DNA from: Tigriopus japonicus
Taxonomy: Eukaryota; Arthropoda; Copepoda; Harpacticoida; Harpacticidae
Length of the DNA stretch: 64,000 nucleotides
Direction of reading: 5' to 3'
Assembly: GCA_010645155.1 (NCBI GenBank)
Contig: CM021319.1
Span: 2,778,787 to 2,842,786, forward strand
The notes beneath the pieces were generated by a model. It saw nothing but the letters and a program-made list of their open reading frames with translations, ran no database searches and had not been told where the DNA came from. The position numbers were made by a program, and so were the translations under genes. Shown piece after piece: positions 40,038 to 50,580 of this stretch (positions are counted from its first letter, which is position 1; every line of letters begins with the position of its first letter).

Positions 40038-40760
40038 CCAATTTCATTGAACGACTGTTCCATGCAACACGATCTTTGATTGTTGCATACTCAAGGTATT
40101 AATAACAAAAAAACGAGGTCGAGCCTGTGTTATTCGCCGAGTTCCAAAATACTTGTAGTCAGAGAGCAAGGAGCTCTCTTTGATCCTTTCTTTATGAGAA
40201 GGATTTGGGGCCTGACGTCACGAAGCTATCCAAAAACTAGGCCTCAAGTTTTCCTCTTTCCCCAAGGGTTTTCTCATTGGAGATTAAAAGCAGCGATGAG
40301 TGTCACATTAGCTTTTATGGCCCATTTGATTTTATTTCGTATTTGATAAAGCATTATTTTGCTAGATGTTATCTTTAATACAATCAAGACTTTGTTGGGA
40401 CAAAATTATTGTTTATTCTGATAGACTACAGGACCCCTCAAGGCAGGCTTATTAAAATTTTTAGCTCCAGAGAGCACTATTACTAAATATGTTCAAAGGG
40501 AGAAATCTTGCGATTTTATTCTTCCATTTGATGTACTAAAAGGAAAACTTTTTATGAAATGGGATTATATCGCAAAATACAAATGATAATTATTCATAAT
40601 TTTTATTGTGGGATCTCTGTCTCATTGTCCATAATTAACATCTTTAACAACCATAAAGAACATAACTGTTATGAAATGTAATTCGTTGGAACACTACCCA
40701 CGTCTAGTTTTATTCAGGTATAAATGCATTTCAAATGCTTCCGTTTTAAGGAACATGGTG
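40038..40760. other. Spacer between the two PLCXD genes
   Basis: Contains a minus-strand AATAAA at 40709-40714 that would serve gene B. The remainder is the presumed promoter of gene A. No other feature. Confidence 0.5.
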
Positions 40761-41693
40761 TCAGGAATCAATGTTGCTATTTAAATCAATAACTGAGGTA
40801 ACAAGGTCGCATTTCTCCACATAATCGATCATGAGAATGTTCAATGGCAGATGATTGTGTCGGATTTGGTGTAGTGTTTCCTTAGCAATCATTTTGTCAC
40901 ATGGTCTCGCCAATCGTTTCTCCAATGAACTAAATGGATTTCGTAGCAAAGTCGAGAGATTGAGCGTGAAAATGGCTTGGGATACAAATAACCTACGGAT
41001 ATCACGCGTTGTTAAGCCCTCAATCAGGAACGATTCCAAATCAGAGGCTTTTGTGGTATTGGCCCATGGATTGGGACAGGAATATCGAGGCCAAGCCCAT
41101 GAAATATTGCAAAATCGGTTGAAATAATCACATATAACAATGACTTGAAGACCACGGGAATGTAAAAAGGTCAAGGATGGAACGTCTTGAAAAAATGGAC
41201 AGAGTTTTGATTGGAAATGCTGAAGAACTAAATGCCGAAGTGAAGTCAAATCCACTTGATCGAGTCCATAGAAATGTTGAAAGTCTAAAATCACGACTTC
41301 TTTGGGATGGTCTTCCAAAAAAGATTGGATTTGCTTGAATATCTCAACCACAGGAGATCCATATAATGCATGTAAGATCTTGATCTCTTTGTCCTTGTCA
41401 TTTTTAGACCTTTTGACGGCAGCAACCTTGCTCAATCTGAAGTCAAAGTATCGAACGCCCAAATTTAGTTGTGCTAACCCATCCAATTTTTGGCACACAG
41501 CCCACCTGTATATGATGGATTTAGCCAAGGGACCAAATATTTTTGCCAAACTTTGCATTAATCCGGGCTCATCTGGACCCACAGGTGATTTCTTGTCCAA
41601 TGAATAAGTAAAAGAATTATGTGATCCAGGGATTGCCAATCGGCTCAAAGGACGATTCCGAATCTCATCAGTCAGTTGTCCCATCCAATCCAT
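40761..41693 (-). CDS. PI-PLC X-domain protein (PLCXD), gene B, intronless
   Basis: A 310-aa single-exon frame. It aligns along its length with gene A. Catalytic His 1 is in LAIPGSHNSFTY and His 2 in KILHALYGS. The structural strands are GVRYFDFRLSK and VVILDFQHFYG. The segment CQKLDGLAQLNLG corresponds to the residues spanning gene A's splice junction, so the gene-A intron is absent here: either intron loss, or intron gain in gene A. A PLC-like phosphodiesterase acting on membrane phosphoinositides is likely; substrate not proven. Its start lies only 141 bp after the LicD-family stop on the same strand. Confidence 0.9.
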   Translation of the reverse strand: MDWMGQLTDEIRNRPLSRLAIPGSHNSFTYSLDKKSPVGPDEPGLMQSLAKIFGPLAKSIIYRWAVCQKLDGLAQLNLGVRYFDFRLSKVAAVKRSKNDKDKEIKILHALYGSPVVEIFKQIQSFLEDHPKEVVILDFQHFYGLDQVDLTSLRHLVLQHFQSKLCPFFQDVPSLTFLHSRGLQVIVICDYFNRFCNISWAWPRYSCPNPWANTTKASDLESFLIEGLTTRDIRRLFVSQAIFTLNLSTLLRNPFSSLEKRLARPCDKMIAKETLHQIRHNHLPLNILMIDYVEKCDLVTSVIDLNSNIDS

Positions 41694-41834
41694 TTTATGA
41701 AATTGATCTCAAGGCACAATTTTTTTTCTCTAGCTCAAAACTCCACTATCTGTGCAAACAATAAACACTCGCACAGCTGTCCTTGCGGAAAAGGCGGGAA
41801 ATCAAAACTGGAAATCGACTCAAGAGAACCCAGT

Positions 41835-42705
41835 TTATTGAAACGGTAAAGCTGGTTGAGAAAGTGTTTCATTGAGGTCAAAATCCACACTAGCCCTGGA
41901 TTCTCTTTGAATGTGGTCATAGGATTGCGTTTCACCCACTAGATCCCATTTTGGTCCGTAGGTTCTGGTCAAGTAACCCTTAGGATTATCCGGATAGATC
42001 AATTGAAAGTCCCCAAACCAACCCATTTTGGCTTGCTCCACATCTTTGACGTTGTACCACTCATTGGGCCATAAGACTCTGGCTATCCTTTGACTTAATT
42101 CGTATTTGTTCTTGTGCTGAGTCATGACGAAGATATCACAAAATGGGTAACGATAATTTAGCAGCGAACAATTGGGCAGTTCTTCAGATTTGGATTCGTG
42201 AAATATCCGGAAACCAAAGGTTGAAGTTTCACGTAATTCTAAGCCGTAATCTCGCTTCAATTTAGCTACATTTTCAAGGAGATGGTTCACTTCAGTGTCT
42301 GGAATACATAGATCTAAATCGTCGTCCCACGGTATCAAGCCTTTATGTCGAATTAGACCTGAAAATATGAATTGCTGTTTGCCATTAAAATCGCAATGAC
42401 TACAAATCATAAATTTTACCAAGAGTGGTTCCTCCAGATGTCCAATATTTGAAATCAAGGTCTTGGAACGCCTTGGAAATTTGGCGTCCCAGAAAGTAGA
42501 CGTTTTTAACCACGGTTTTGGGTGTGAACTTCAATGGATTCTTAGGTTTAACACCACTATAGGAATCATTAGAGGCACATTCTTCTTCGAGGGTAGAGAA
42601 ATATGTTGAAAAGTCCTCTAGCACGTCGTTTTCATTCTCCATTTCACCTAAAGCAAAGCAATAATTGAACACACGACAAAGCTTTATTATGGTAAAGAAT
42701 CTCAT
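41835..42705 (-). CDS. LicD/fukutin-related family protein, two exons
   Basis: Exon 1 is 42705-42420 and exon 2 is 42358-41835. A 61-bp intron (donor GTAAAATT, acceptor TTTTCAG) joins G|GT as glycine and restores a 269-aa frame. The family hallmark YWTSGGTTLG is encoded at the end of exon 1. Exon 2 opens with LIRHKGLIPWDDDLDLCIP, the metal- and nucleotide-binding DxD region of LicD-type transferases. These move phosphocholine or polyol phosphates (ribitol phosphate in FKRP) onto glycans. CDIFVMTQ and a Trp-rich C-terminus follow. The first 20 residues are mildly hydrophobic and could be a signal anchor, but a splice-acceptor-like site ending near 42654 means an upstream exon may replace them. 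An AATAAA overlaps the stop codon. Confidence 0.87.
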
Positions 42706-44447
42706 CCCTTACTTTTCCCTAACATTCTGTGACAATGTCACAGTTCACAAAAGCCGCCCATGGATCAGGTTCTTTCCATTGGCTGTAATGAAATAGGCAA
42801 GTTGCTCCAAGGAGGTTGGTTATCCAATGAATTGAACGATGATGTTTTTCTTTTGATTTCCTGAAGAACGAGGACCTTAGTTTACCTTGCCATAGATCGA
42901 TGCAACGAGGTCTAGATAGACGTTTCAAACGTCACATTCTGTAATTCCGACTGAGGAGACTTCTAAACAGGATGGAACGATTCATTGGCGAAATCGGATT
43001 CCTGATTTCCCCTAGGCCTTTTGGATCAGCTGACTCAGACTTTCTCAATACAGAAATATTTCAAGGGGAAAGTCACACAGTGGGCGAATTTCTGGGGTCG
43101 AAGCTACAAAAAAAAGGAGAATAAGGCAAATACCTTGAGGCCAGGGCTCCTGGAAGATGGCCCCGATCAAATAGAAATATTTTCAAAGAATTGCTATTTT
43201 TCAAATCAATCAACCAAGTCAATTTCAAATTTTACAGGCTCGTTTATGCTTTCAAAACATTGTGATGTGTGACGAAAGCGAACGAAATCGGACTTTGGCT
43301 AGGCCATATTAGAACTAGTGTTGTTGGTGAACCTGTGGTGGCTTTTTGGTTGAAATTATTGGTAAAATCTCTTTCAAATTGACATGAAAACCTGACTACA
43401 GAAAAGACAATTCGTGCATGATCTATGCCAAAATTACTGATGCGACCAAATACTGTTTTTCGGCCAAGTGTTGCCACATTTGCCCTTGTTTAGGTTTTTG
43501 GTCAAAAACTGCAACACAAGCTGACTTCCATATAAAAAGGAGAGACATAAACTGTGGGTAAAAAACGGCGACACTTTTTATTTGGTCACATCACTAGCCA
43601 AAATTCATCAGAAAAATTAAAACTTAAATAACAATAAAAATTCGATTTGGAGTTCCACTATCAACATTTAAGGCACTTAAGTTTGTCCCAAAAAGATGAA
43701 TGACCGTTGCAATCTTCAAAAAAATGTGGTTTGTGGGAAATGTGAGCTGTTGCCGCTTGAAATCCGCTAGATGGCGCACTTTTTGACCGTACTCTGTTAT
43801 TATAGTGCTGGAACTATTACTTTACTACTATAATAACAGTAATTGAAACAACAGCCGTATACATTTCGTCAATATTTTAGTTGGAGACAACCATGAGACC
43901 ACCTCCGGAATGGGTAAAAAGAAAACTTCAGAATATTAATTTTAAGTATTTTCTAAATGTCCTTTTATCAATTTCTCTTTACCTCAAAACTCTCAAATGT
44001 TATGCAACCTAAAAATGATCTCTCCAGCTCAATAAATCACCGTGGTTATTCTATGACTATGAGTGACTTTTTAAGTCCAAAGGCAAGTTATTTGCTCTTT
44101 CTCCACATTTCTTTGCACTTTTAACCTTTTTTTGCATATTGTTTTGCACTTTTGGTACATTTTCCGCGTTTTAAATAAAAAAATAAGTTTTGGATGACCA
44201 AGCTAGAAAATATATCTTTCATCGACGGATACGTTTTAATGCCTTTCCGACATTTTTAGCGTCTTTTGTAGTAACGTATTAAAATAAGTAAACTCTTCAG
44301 TCAAAGCTATTTAGCACAAGATTACAACACAAGTTGCCAGAGCTACTGGACAAATTGCGACTTGGATGGACCTAAAAATGACTGTTTAAGTGATATTTTT
44401 TATTAATTTGAACCATTTTGACATAAGTTCCAAAACTCAAAAAGATA
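42706..44447. other. Non-coding upstream of LicD gene
   Basis: No gene is supported. A perfect 12-bp inverted pair (TGTTATTATAGT and its complement) around a 20-base spacer lies at about 43795-43838. The minus-strand frame at 42719-42928 might include an upstream LicD exon, but nothing diagnostic is seen. Confidence 0.5.
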
Positions 44448-44612
44448 TATATTTTTGCAATATTGGAAAGCTATGTGAAATCTTTGGGACTTTGTTTTTT
44501 CATATACAAGTACCGTTTTTCGGCTTTTTGGAGTCAAAAATGGACCATCCAAAGTCAAATAACTCAGCTGTTGCTGAATGAATTTTTATTCAATTTGAAT
44601 TCATATGGTAGT
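44448..44612. repeat. Interspersed repeat E, copy 2 (uninterrupted)
   Basis: Aligns to 20165-20258 plus 22216-22300 and so represents the MULE-free state. Confidence 0.82.
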
Positions 44613-45067
44613 TCTCATTGAGGAAAAAGCGTTGGAAAAAAAGAACCTGGATGACCTCCAGAAAACTCCATTAGGGGTCAGCAAAACTACCCCTAAAGAT
44701 TCCTTGCTACCTGCTTTTAGGGGCGGTTGTACTTTTGGAAATTGGTTATTTTTTTATCTCGAGATTTTGATCATGTTCAGAAATAGCTGTTTCTTGCGAA
44801 AAAATCGAGTTGTAAATTTCTTGTACATAGTCAAAAACTCAGATGTGATATGTTGATGTTGTCCAATATGAAGAAGATAATATGAAGAGTTTATGATTTG
44901 AACAATAATATCGATGAAACCAAAAATATCTAAAAAAACCTGAAAAACCCAGAAACTAAAACCCCAAAAAAACAGAAACGAATTATTTAATTCGTAATTC
45001 GTCATTCATTAATTAGTCATACAATTGCAATTTCGTATTTGTAATTTTAATTACAATTACATCACTG
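44613..45067. other. Non-coding
   Basis: AT-rich. Ends with alternating AATTACAATTACATCAC text that resembles the 31-bp satellite at 54.2 kb. Confidence 0.5.
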
Positions 45068-45280
45068 TTCTGAAGAGGAAGCGAGAGTGGCCGCGCGTAC
45101 TAATGCGTTTTTACGTGTATACAGTAAGAGCCGAGTGTAAGTGTTTCCCTAGACGGCGGATGTTCGAATCCTGCTGGGGATCGGATTGAAGCTGTCGGGA
45201 GTAATCCTTGTTCACAGGGAATCGCATTCCTTGTAGCGGTAGAAAATCCGCAACAACAACAACAACAAAAAAAAAATGCA
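45068..45280 (+). mobile_element. tRNA-derived SINE
   Basis: The head AGAGTGGCCGCGCGT, then CTAATGCG, resembles the A-box region of tRNA-Ser/Leu type genes. About 85 bp on, GATGTTCGAATCCTG is an exact pol III B box (GTTCGANNC). A body of about 65 bp follows and then a (CAA)n and A-rich tail at 45252-45275, as in many arthropod SINEs. No clear target duplication was defined. Confidence 0.7.
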
Positions 45281-46430
45281 AAAATGGGCAAATTTAAAAG
45301 GCAACAACATTTCAAACAGAAATATTGAGTAATTCAACAAGCTAGTGAACTTCATGTAAATATATTCAAGTTATTCTAATCGTCATGTACCTTGACGTCA
45401 GGTACTTCAACTCATTCAATTTGGACATAATCAATCGAGATTGTACTATGAAAAACGACTCTGCTCAATAAAACAAATTGCGACAAAGTGGTAAGGGCCA
45501 ACTTCAACAAAGTGGCCTACAACCCAATAAGGGGGACTGACCCAGTATGCCGTATCTGTCAATATCTGTGTCTATAACAACCAAGAATTTCTCAAGTTGT
45601 CCCCAGTTTTTTATCTCTTAATGCCCAATCAAGTCAAATAACTAAAGTCTCAATACTATTTACTGTATAATACTATATCACGGTGTTAGCATTTCGTATC
45701 AAATATGTCGAAGTACAATTTAGACAATTTCCTTTCATTCTCCTTCCAAGCCCAATGTATTCCAAATAAATCTTGATTTATCCAATTGTTCTATCGTTCA
45801 AGGCAATATCTACCAGCTTCCTTTCTCCACCTGAAGTGCATTTCACACCTTTGATGTTCAAGTTCAAAGGCACACCAACGAAGACCTTATTGAACGGACG
45901 TCCACGTTTTGTCGCTCCATTCCATCCCATTTTCAGTTTTTTGCCATATCCCAAGGAAAAACATCTCTGTTCCCTGGTGTTCAATCTCTCGGCTGAGCCA
46001 TTCTACTTCCTTCCTTCATGCTCTGAAATTGGACGTCTCTCCTCGCTTTGTCTCGTTTCACGACCGCCTGTCTGTCCTTTGACTGCATTCATGGAGGGAA
46101 CGTTGAGCTCATTCCTGATCCCGATATTGAGAAGGGCAGATATGTGGCTTGTTTCCATTTGAATCTATTTGCCAGTGTACCCTGGGGACCTGTCATCAAG
46201 TGAGCCTTGGAATTGCCATTCTTCTCGTCAAAGCCTCAGTCTTCTGTTGAGCTCGAGTGAGTGCTACTATTGGTCAACATTGTCGGTTAAGGGCCTCCAG
46301 AAAGTACGAGAGAGATTTGGAGAAGGATATTATCGTATGGAGTCAGCAGGCATTATATTATGTGCTCTACTAATGCTGCATTAATGAGATGAAGGAATGA
46401 GCACTTGGAGGTAAGAAAAAGAGAGAAGAG
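45281..46430. other. Mostly non-coding; opposing ORFs at 45773-46162
   Basis: A 129-codon plus frame (45773-46162) and a 68-codon minus frame (45984-45778; GRPFNKVFVGVPLNLN) overlap. The minus version looks slightly more protein-like. No domain is recognised on either. Confidence 0.3.
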
Positions 46431-47527
46431 TTAGAGCTCTATATTATAAAGAGTACAATCATATCCAACGCCATCTAGTTCATTCTGCTCGCAACTGCTC
46501 GCCGTTCCCAAAAGGATGCACGAGTACCCTCTAAGCTGAACAAATTTTCCAAAATATGAGACCAAGATAGCAATTTTTGAGAAACTAAGGGGCCTAGAAC
46601 CGTTATGAAGGGGTCCAAAATGAACTGTTAGTGTGTTTCAAATGAGTTAAGATTGCATTACTTGTAAAATTAGGTTTAAAACTTTAAAAGACATTAAGAG
46701 AATGAAAATCTATCCCCTTGGACATATTGATGCAAGTGGTGATGGCAACAATGTGATTGGAAATGAAATTGCAGGGCTGCTGAATTCTCTTCCCTCTTGT
46801 GCTTGGCTGTCATGGTCATTGCTGAGAAAGAGCACAGGGAATTTTCTTCCTCTCTTGACTTCACCCCTGACTGCAATTTAAACTTGCCCACCTACCCATT
46901 GATATGCAAGATCACAGGAGTAGCTGGTGGTGGCAAGCAGGGGAGTCCAGTCAAATGCTTGCTAGCTTCAGATGGCTTGCCCAGCTTGTCCACTGGCACT
47001 TGTTAAGAAGGGAACAGATAGGATTGCTGGGCCGGGCCAGCTTTCTCTCTCTCTCTCGCTCTCGCTCTCCACACTGAGCCCAGTGAACAAACAAGGAGGA
47101 CTTGACTCAAAATTTCAGGGTTGAAAGGTGAAGAAAGGAAAACTCAACATTCTCCTCTCTATCAATATTCTATCTGACACATTTTTATGGTAGGAGCCCT
47201 GATTGCGAACTTTTTCTCTGAAAAGCATTGATCAGAGTGAGGGGTGAGATTTTCATTTTTCTCTTGGTCTTTTAGGTTTTAAACTTAATTTTACAAGTAA
47301 TTCAGCTTTGAAGCATTTGAAACACATTAATAGGTCATTTTGGACCCCTTCATTAAGGTTCTAGGCCCTTTACTTTCTCAAAAGTTGTTACCTTGTTCTC
47401 ATATTTTGGAAAAGTTGTTCAGCTTAGAGGGTACTTTTGCATTGTTTTGGGAACGGCGAGCAGTTGCGAGCCAAATCAACTAGATGGCGTTGGATATGAT
47501 TGTACTCTTTCTAATATAGAGCTCTAA
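46431..47527. repeat. 1.1-kb foldback element with ~250-bp inverted arms
   Basis: Arms 46431-46680 and 47275-47527 are inverted copies. The outer ends are TTAGAGCTCTATATTA and TAATATAGAGCTCTAA; the shared interior runs include AGTACAATCATATCCAACGC and GGGAACGGCGAGCAGTTGCG. The 0.6-kb centre holds a CT-rich microsatellite (about 47042-47068) and small frames. No transposase and no clear target duplication. Confidence 0.88.
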
Positions 47528-48227
47528 GCAGAGTCAGATGCGACCTTTTTTATTTCTTTGTTTCGCATTTGTTGGAATACACTGCAAATGGGTTGAGAGC
47601 TACACATTTGCTGGCTTAACAAAGAAACGGAAAAGGCCTTGGACAACTTTTTTTGTCAACTATGGTAATGTCTATTTTTTTTTAAGGGTGGAAAGTTATG
47701 TGAAAACACCAAAAGTGCATTTTGGGTAAGAACTGCTTATTTTGGCCTTTGATTCGTCAAATAATTGATATCTTGACAAAAAAGATAGCGTCTTTTGTGT
47801 GATATATATACATATGTATTCATTCAATATGCTAGTGTAATACTTCGTGAATATGTAACAAGCATGTTTCCTAAGAAGATAAGGAAACCATTCAAAATGT
47901 TCGATGTAGAATAAGCTACGCTTGGTCATAGATAAATAAAATAGAGATATCTCAATTTTGACGTCGACAAAACCGCCCTCTATGAGGGATTACCTAACAA
48001 CATTGGTAAAAATGATTGTTTCATAAGGAACGTCATAGAGTGCGCCACCGTGTTTGTAACGCAAATATCCTTTTTGAAGTTCGATTCTCAGAGTCAATTC
48101 AGAAAATACAGCCTACGTCATCTAGAGGTCACGGATCTCCGCACTGTCACGGCGGTCTGCCTGCTTAGCTAGAATTGAGAAGTCTGGGGGTAGTTTGTGG
48201 CTTGGTTAAGAATCATGTTCATTTTGG
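47528..48227. other. Non-coding
   Basis: No supported gene. GAAGTTCGATTCTCAG at about 48077 matches a pol III B box but no tRNA fold was found. Confidence 0.5.
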
Positions 48228-48500
48228 AGAACAATCATAATCACAAAGCAAGTCAGTGGATTAGGAGTTTGAATATATTTTCCTTAACACAATCAAACAG
48301 CACAGTTTCAATTTTTTGACAGACATCACATGATTGGTTATTATTGAACCTTCGTTCACTTTTGTTTTACGGGTAATGTAAAAAATGACGTTTATCCCAA
48401 TTATGTTGCATTTCATCATTAACTCCAGGCTGTCACGCAGGAAAATTAACACGGACTTGGTAACGCGCCCTCACTTGATCCCACTCCACGTAATACCGTC
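48228..48500 (+). repeat. Interspersed repeat C, copy 3
   Basis: Matches 28850-29115 in the same orientation. Its right end, reversed, again reads a LINE endonuclease-like KEDGITWSG. Confidence 0.78.
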
Positions 48501-49851
48501 CTCCTTGCCCCAACCTATGATGGATTTCACTGTCAAACTGATATAACATAATATACATATAATAATAATATATGATATGACAAAAACTGTTATCTTTCAC
48601 TAAGTTCCAAAGAGTGCCTGCAAGATTATATTCCCACTAGGGAAGCAAGGGTTTTCAATACAAGAAGTCGAGTACGAGCACGTAATTAATTCTGACATTT
48701 GCGAGATCTTTCCGAAAGCTCAAGTGTGTCAAGATACTTTTTTTACACGTGTAAATTTTCTATTTTTGTGTTTAGTGTTACAAAATTTAAACACATTTCG
48801 ACTAAATGATCAAGGAATTGAAAAATCAAAAGTATTGGTTAGATATTTTGAACAATACTTCATCACTCTCAAAAAAATATGAAATATCTGCAGCTGCCTT
48901 TTTGCATTTCTAAACATTACATTTGACGTGAACCGAGCGATCATCAATAATGCTTAACCGAAAAGAACCAAATATACTAAAATGTCCACAAAAGGGGATT
49001 TATATTGAAGTTAAACATTTAAAACCGTAACCACAGTCATGTGCACAGAAAACTGCGCCATCTATTGAGGCAAATTGAAAATTTTATGGTTAAATTTGCA
49101 AGGTGTCAGTATGCCTTCAAAAACGACGCATCACATTAAACTTGCTTAAAATATACTGGACAAATTGGAGACCACAGACAAATTTATCAAATTATGTCGT
49201 TGTCAAAGAAATATTTTTGTAATATTAGTCCTATTTTTCAAATATTTTGGCCTTTTTGAGAAAACATATTTTTGATATTTTGTCACTTCTTGGAAAATAT
49301 TTTTCCGGGTCCTAGTTATTACTATTTTTCGGCTTTTGCATCTAGCTACGCACTTAACGCCACGTAAGTGAAGCCAAAAATGCTGTAGTGTTTGAGCGAA
49401 AATAAAATCAGCCGAAATTTCAAAATTTCGTTGATTCATTCTATTGAGTCTACATGAATGGGGCTACTAATAGCTACTAAACCACGAAATTGTATGCGAA
49501 AAACCATCACAGCAAATTTGTTCCGCATTTTGGCCATGACCTGAAAAACGGGCTCTTGCTTTGGTACTTAAGCCGTTTTCTTTTGCCATTTCCATTTTTG
49601 CAAAGCTAAGTGATAAAAAATCGACATCGAATTGTTCGATGGCGGAGTCGTGGGATTGGAGGCTGCCCGTTTTGATAAAAAACTGCCCATTGGACATGGT
49701 ACACAAAATAGTTTATTCAACGCCGAGATTTTTCATCCGAAATGAAGTTTTTTTCCTTAGCCTTTCTCTATCTGGCAGTTCCAACGTAAAAAGTTCACGT
49801 TGATCTTAACAAAAAAGAAATACTTGGTTTGGACCGTTTTAGGTGGCGTCA
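48501..49851. other. Non-coding
   Basis: A short TA-rich patch at about 48541-48577. No supported gene. Confidence 0.5.
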
Positions 49852-49859
49852 ATCATCAG

Positions 49860-50572
49860 TAGAGCGGCCGAAAATATTTAATTAAATATAAAATATTTAA
49901 TTTAAATATTTTGCGTTTTTTAGCAGTTTTTAAATATTTGGGCTTTTTCTTCCGAAATTAAAGGAAAATTCTCTTTTTTCATTGCAATATTTCAAGAATC
50001 TCCATAATTTTTGTAAATCTTTTGAAATTTTGACAAAAAAATCTGACCTTTCCAAAGACTACATTGTCAAAATCTTCAATTTTTTTCGACTCTTTTTGAG
50101 GGGAATAGGCAAATTCAAATCAAAAATATGCGTGATAAATAAATATTTCGGTCAGCTTGGTCTCGAAAATTACTTTAAGCTAAAACAGAAAACCGTAACT
50201 CCAACAAGAAAAAAATATATATGGAAACTCTGGTTTGAATATTCAACCAAACCTTAGGCAGTAAAATATTAATTAAATGTGAGGTAAAAATAGGGACTGT
50301 CTAGAATAACCAATTTTAATTGCATAATATGATTGTTTTGCACGAAAGATTTGTAATTTATATTTCTGCCATTTCCAATTTTTCATCAAATATTTGGATT
50401 TTTTAATCAAAATTTTCAGAAATGCCAATTTATTGACCAAAACTCTTCACAAATTTAAATATTTTTTAAATATTTGGTTGTGATTTAAATATTTTTTAAA
50501 TATTTTGATGTTTTTTTCTTAAATATTATTTAAATATTTGGGCTTCAAAATTAAATATTTTCGGCCGCTCTA
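49860..50572. mobile_element. hAT-like MITE, 713 bp
   Basis: Perfect inverted termini TAGAGCGGCCGAAAATATTT and, reversed, the same, continuing into AATT. ATCATCAG flanks both sides (49852-49859, 50573-50580), an 8-bp target duplication typical of hAT transposons. The interior is extremely AT-rich with many AAATATTT units. The 91-codon frame at 49982-50257 is Lys/Phe/Ile-rich and judged non-coding. Confidence 0.93.
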
Positions 50573-50580
50573 ATCATCAG

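Noticed and set aside
42719..42928. Additional N-terminal exon for the LicD-family gene
   Set aside because: No signal-anchor helix or convincing donor joins it to the acceptor-like site near 42654.
48000..48180. Pol III B-box match GTTCGATTC at about 48080
   Set aside because: No convincing A box or tRNA fold at the right distance, and no SINE tail.
49982..50257. 91-codon ORF inside hAT-like MITE
   Set aside because: Low-complexity Lys/Phe/Ile translation with none of the hAT transposase motifs.
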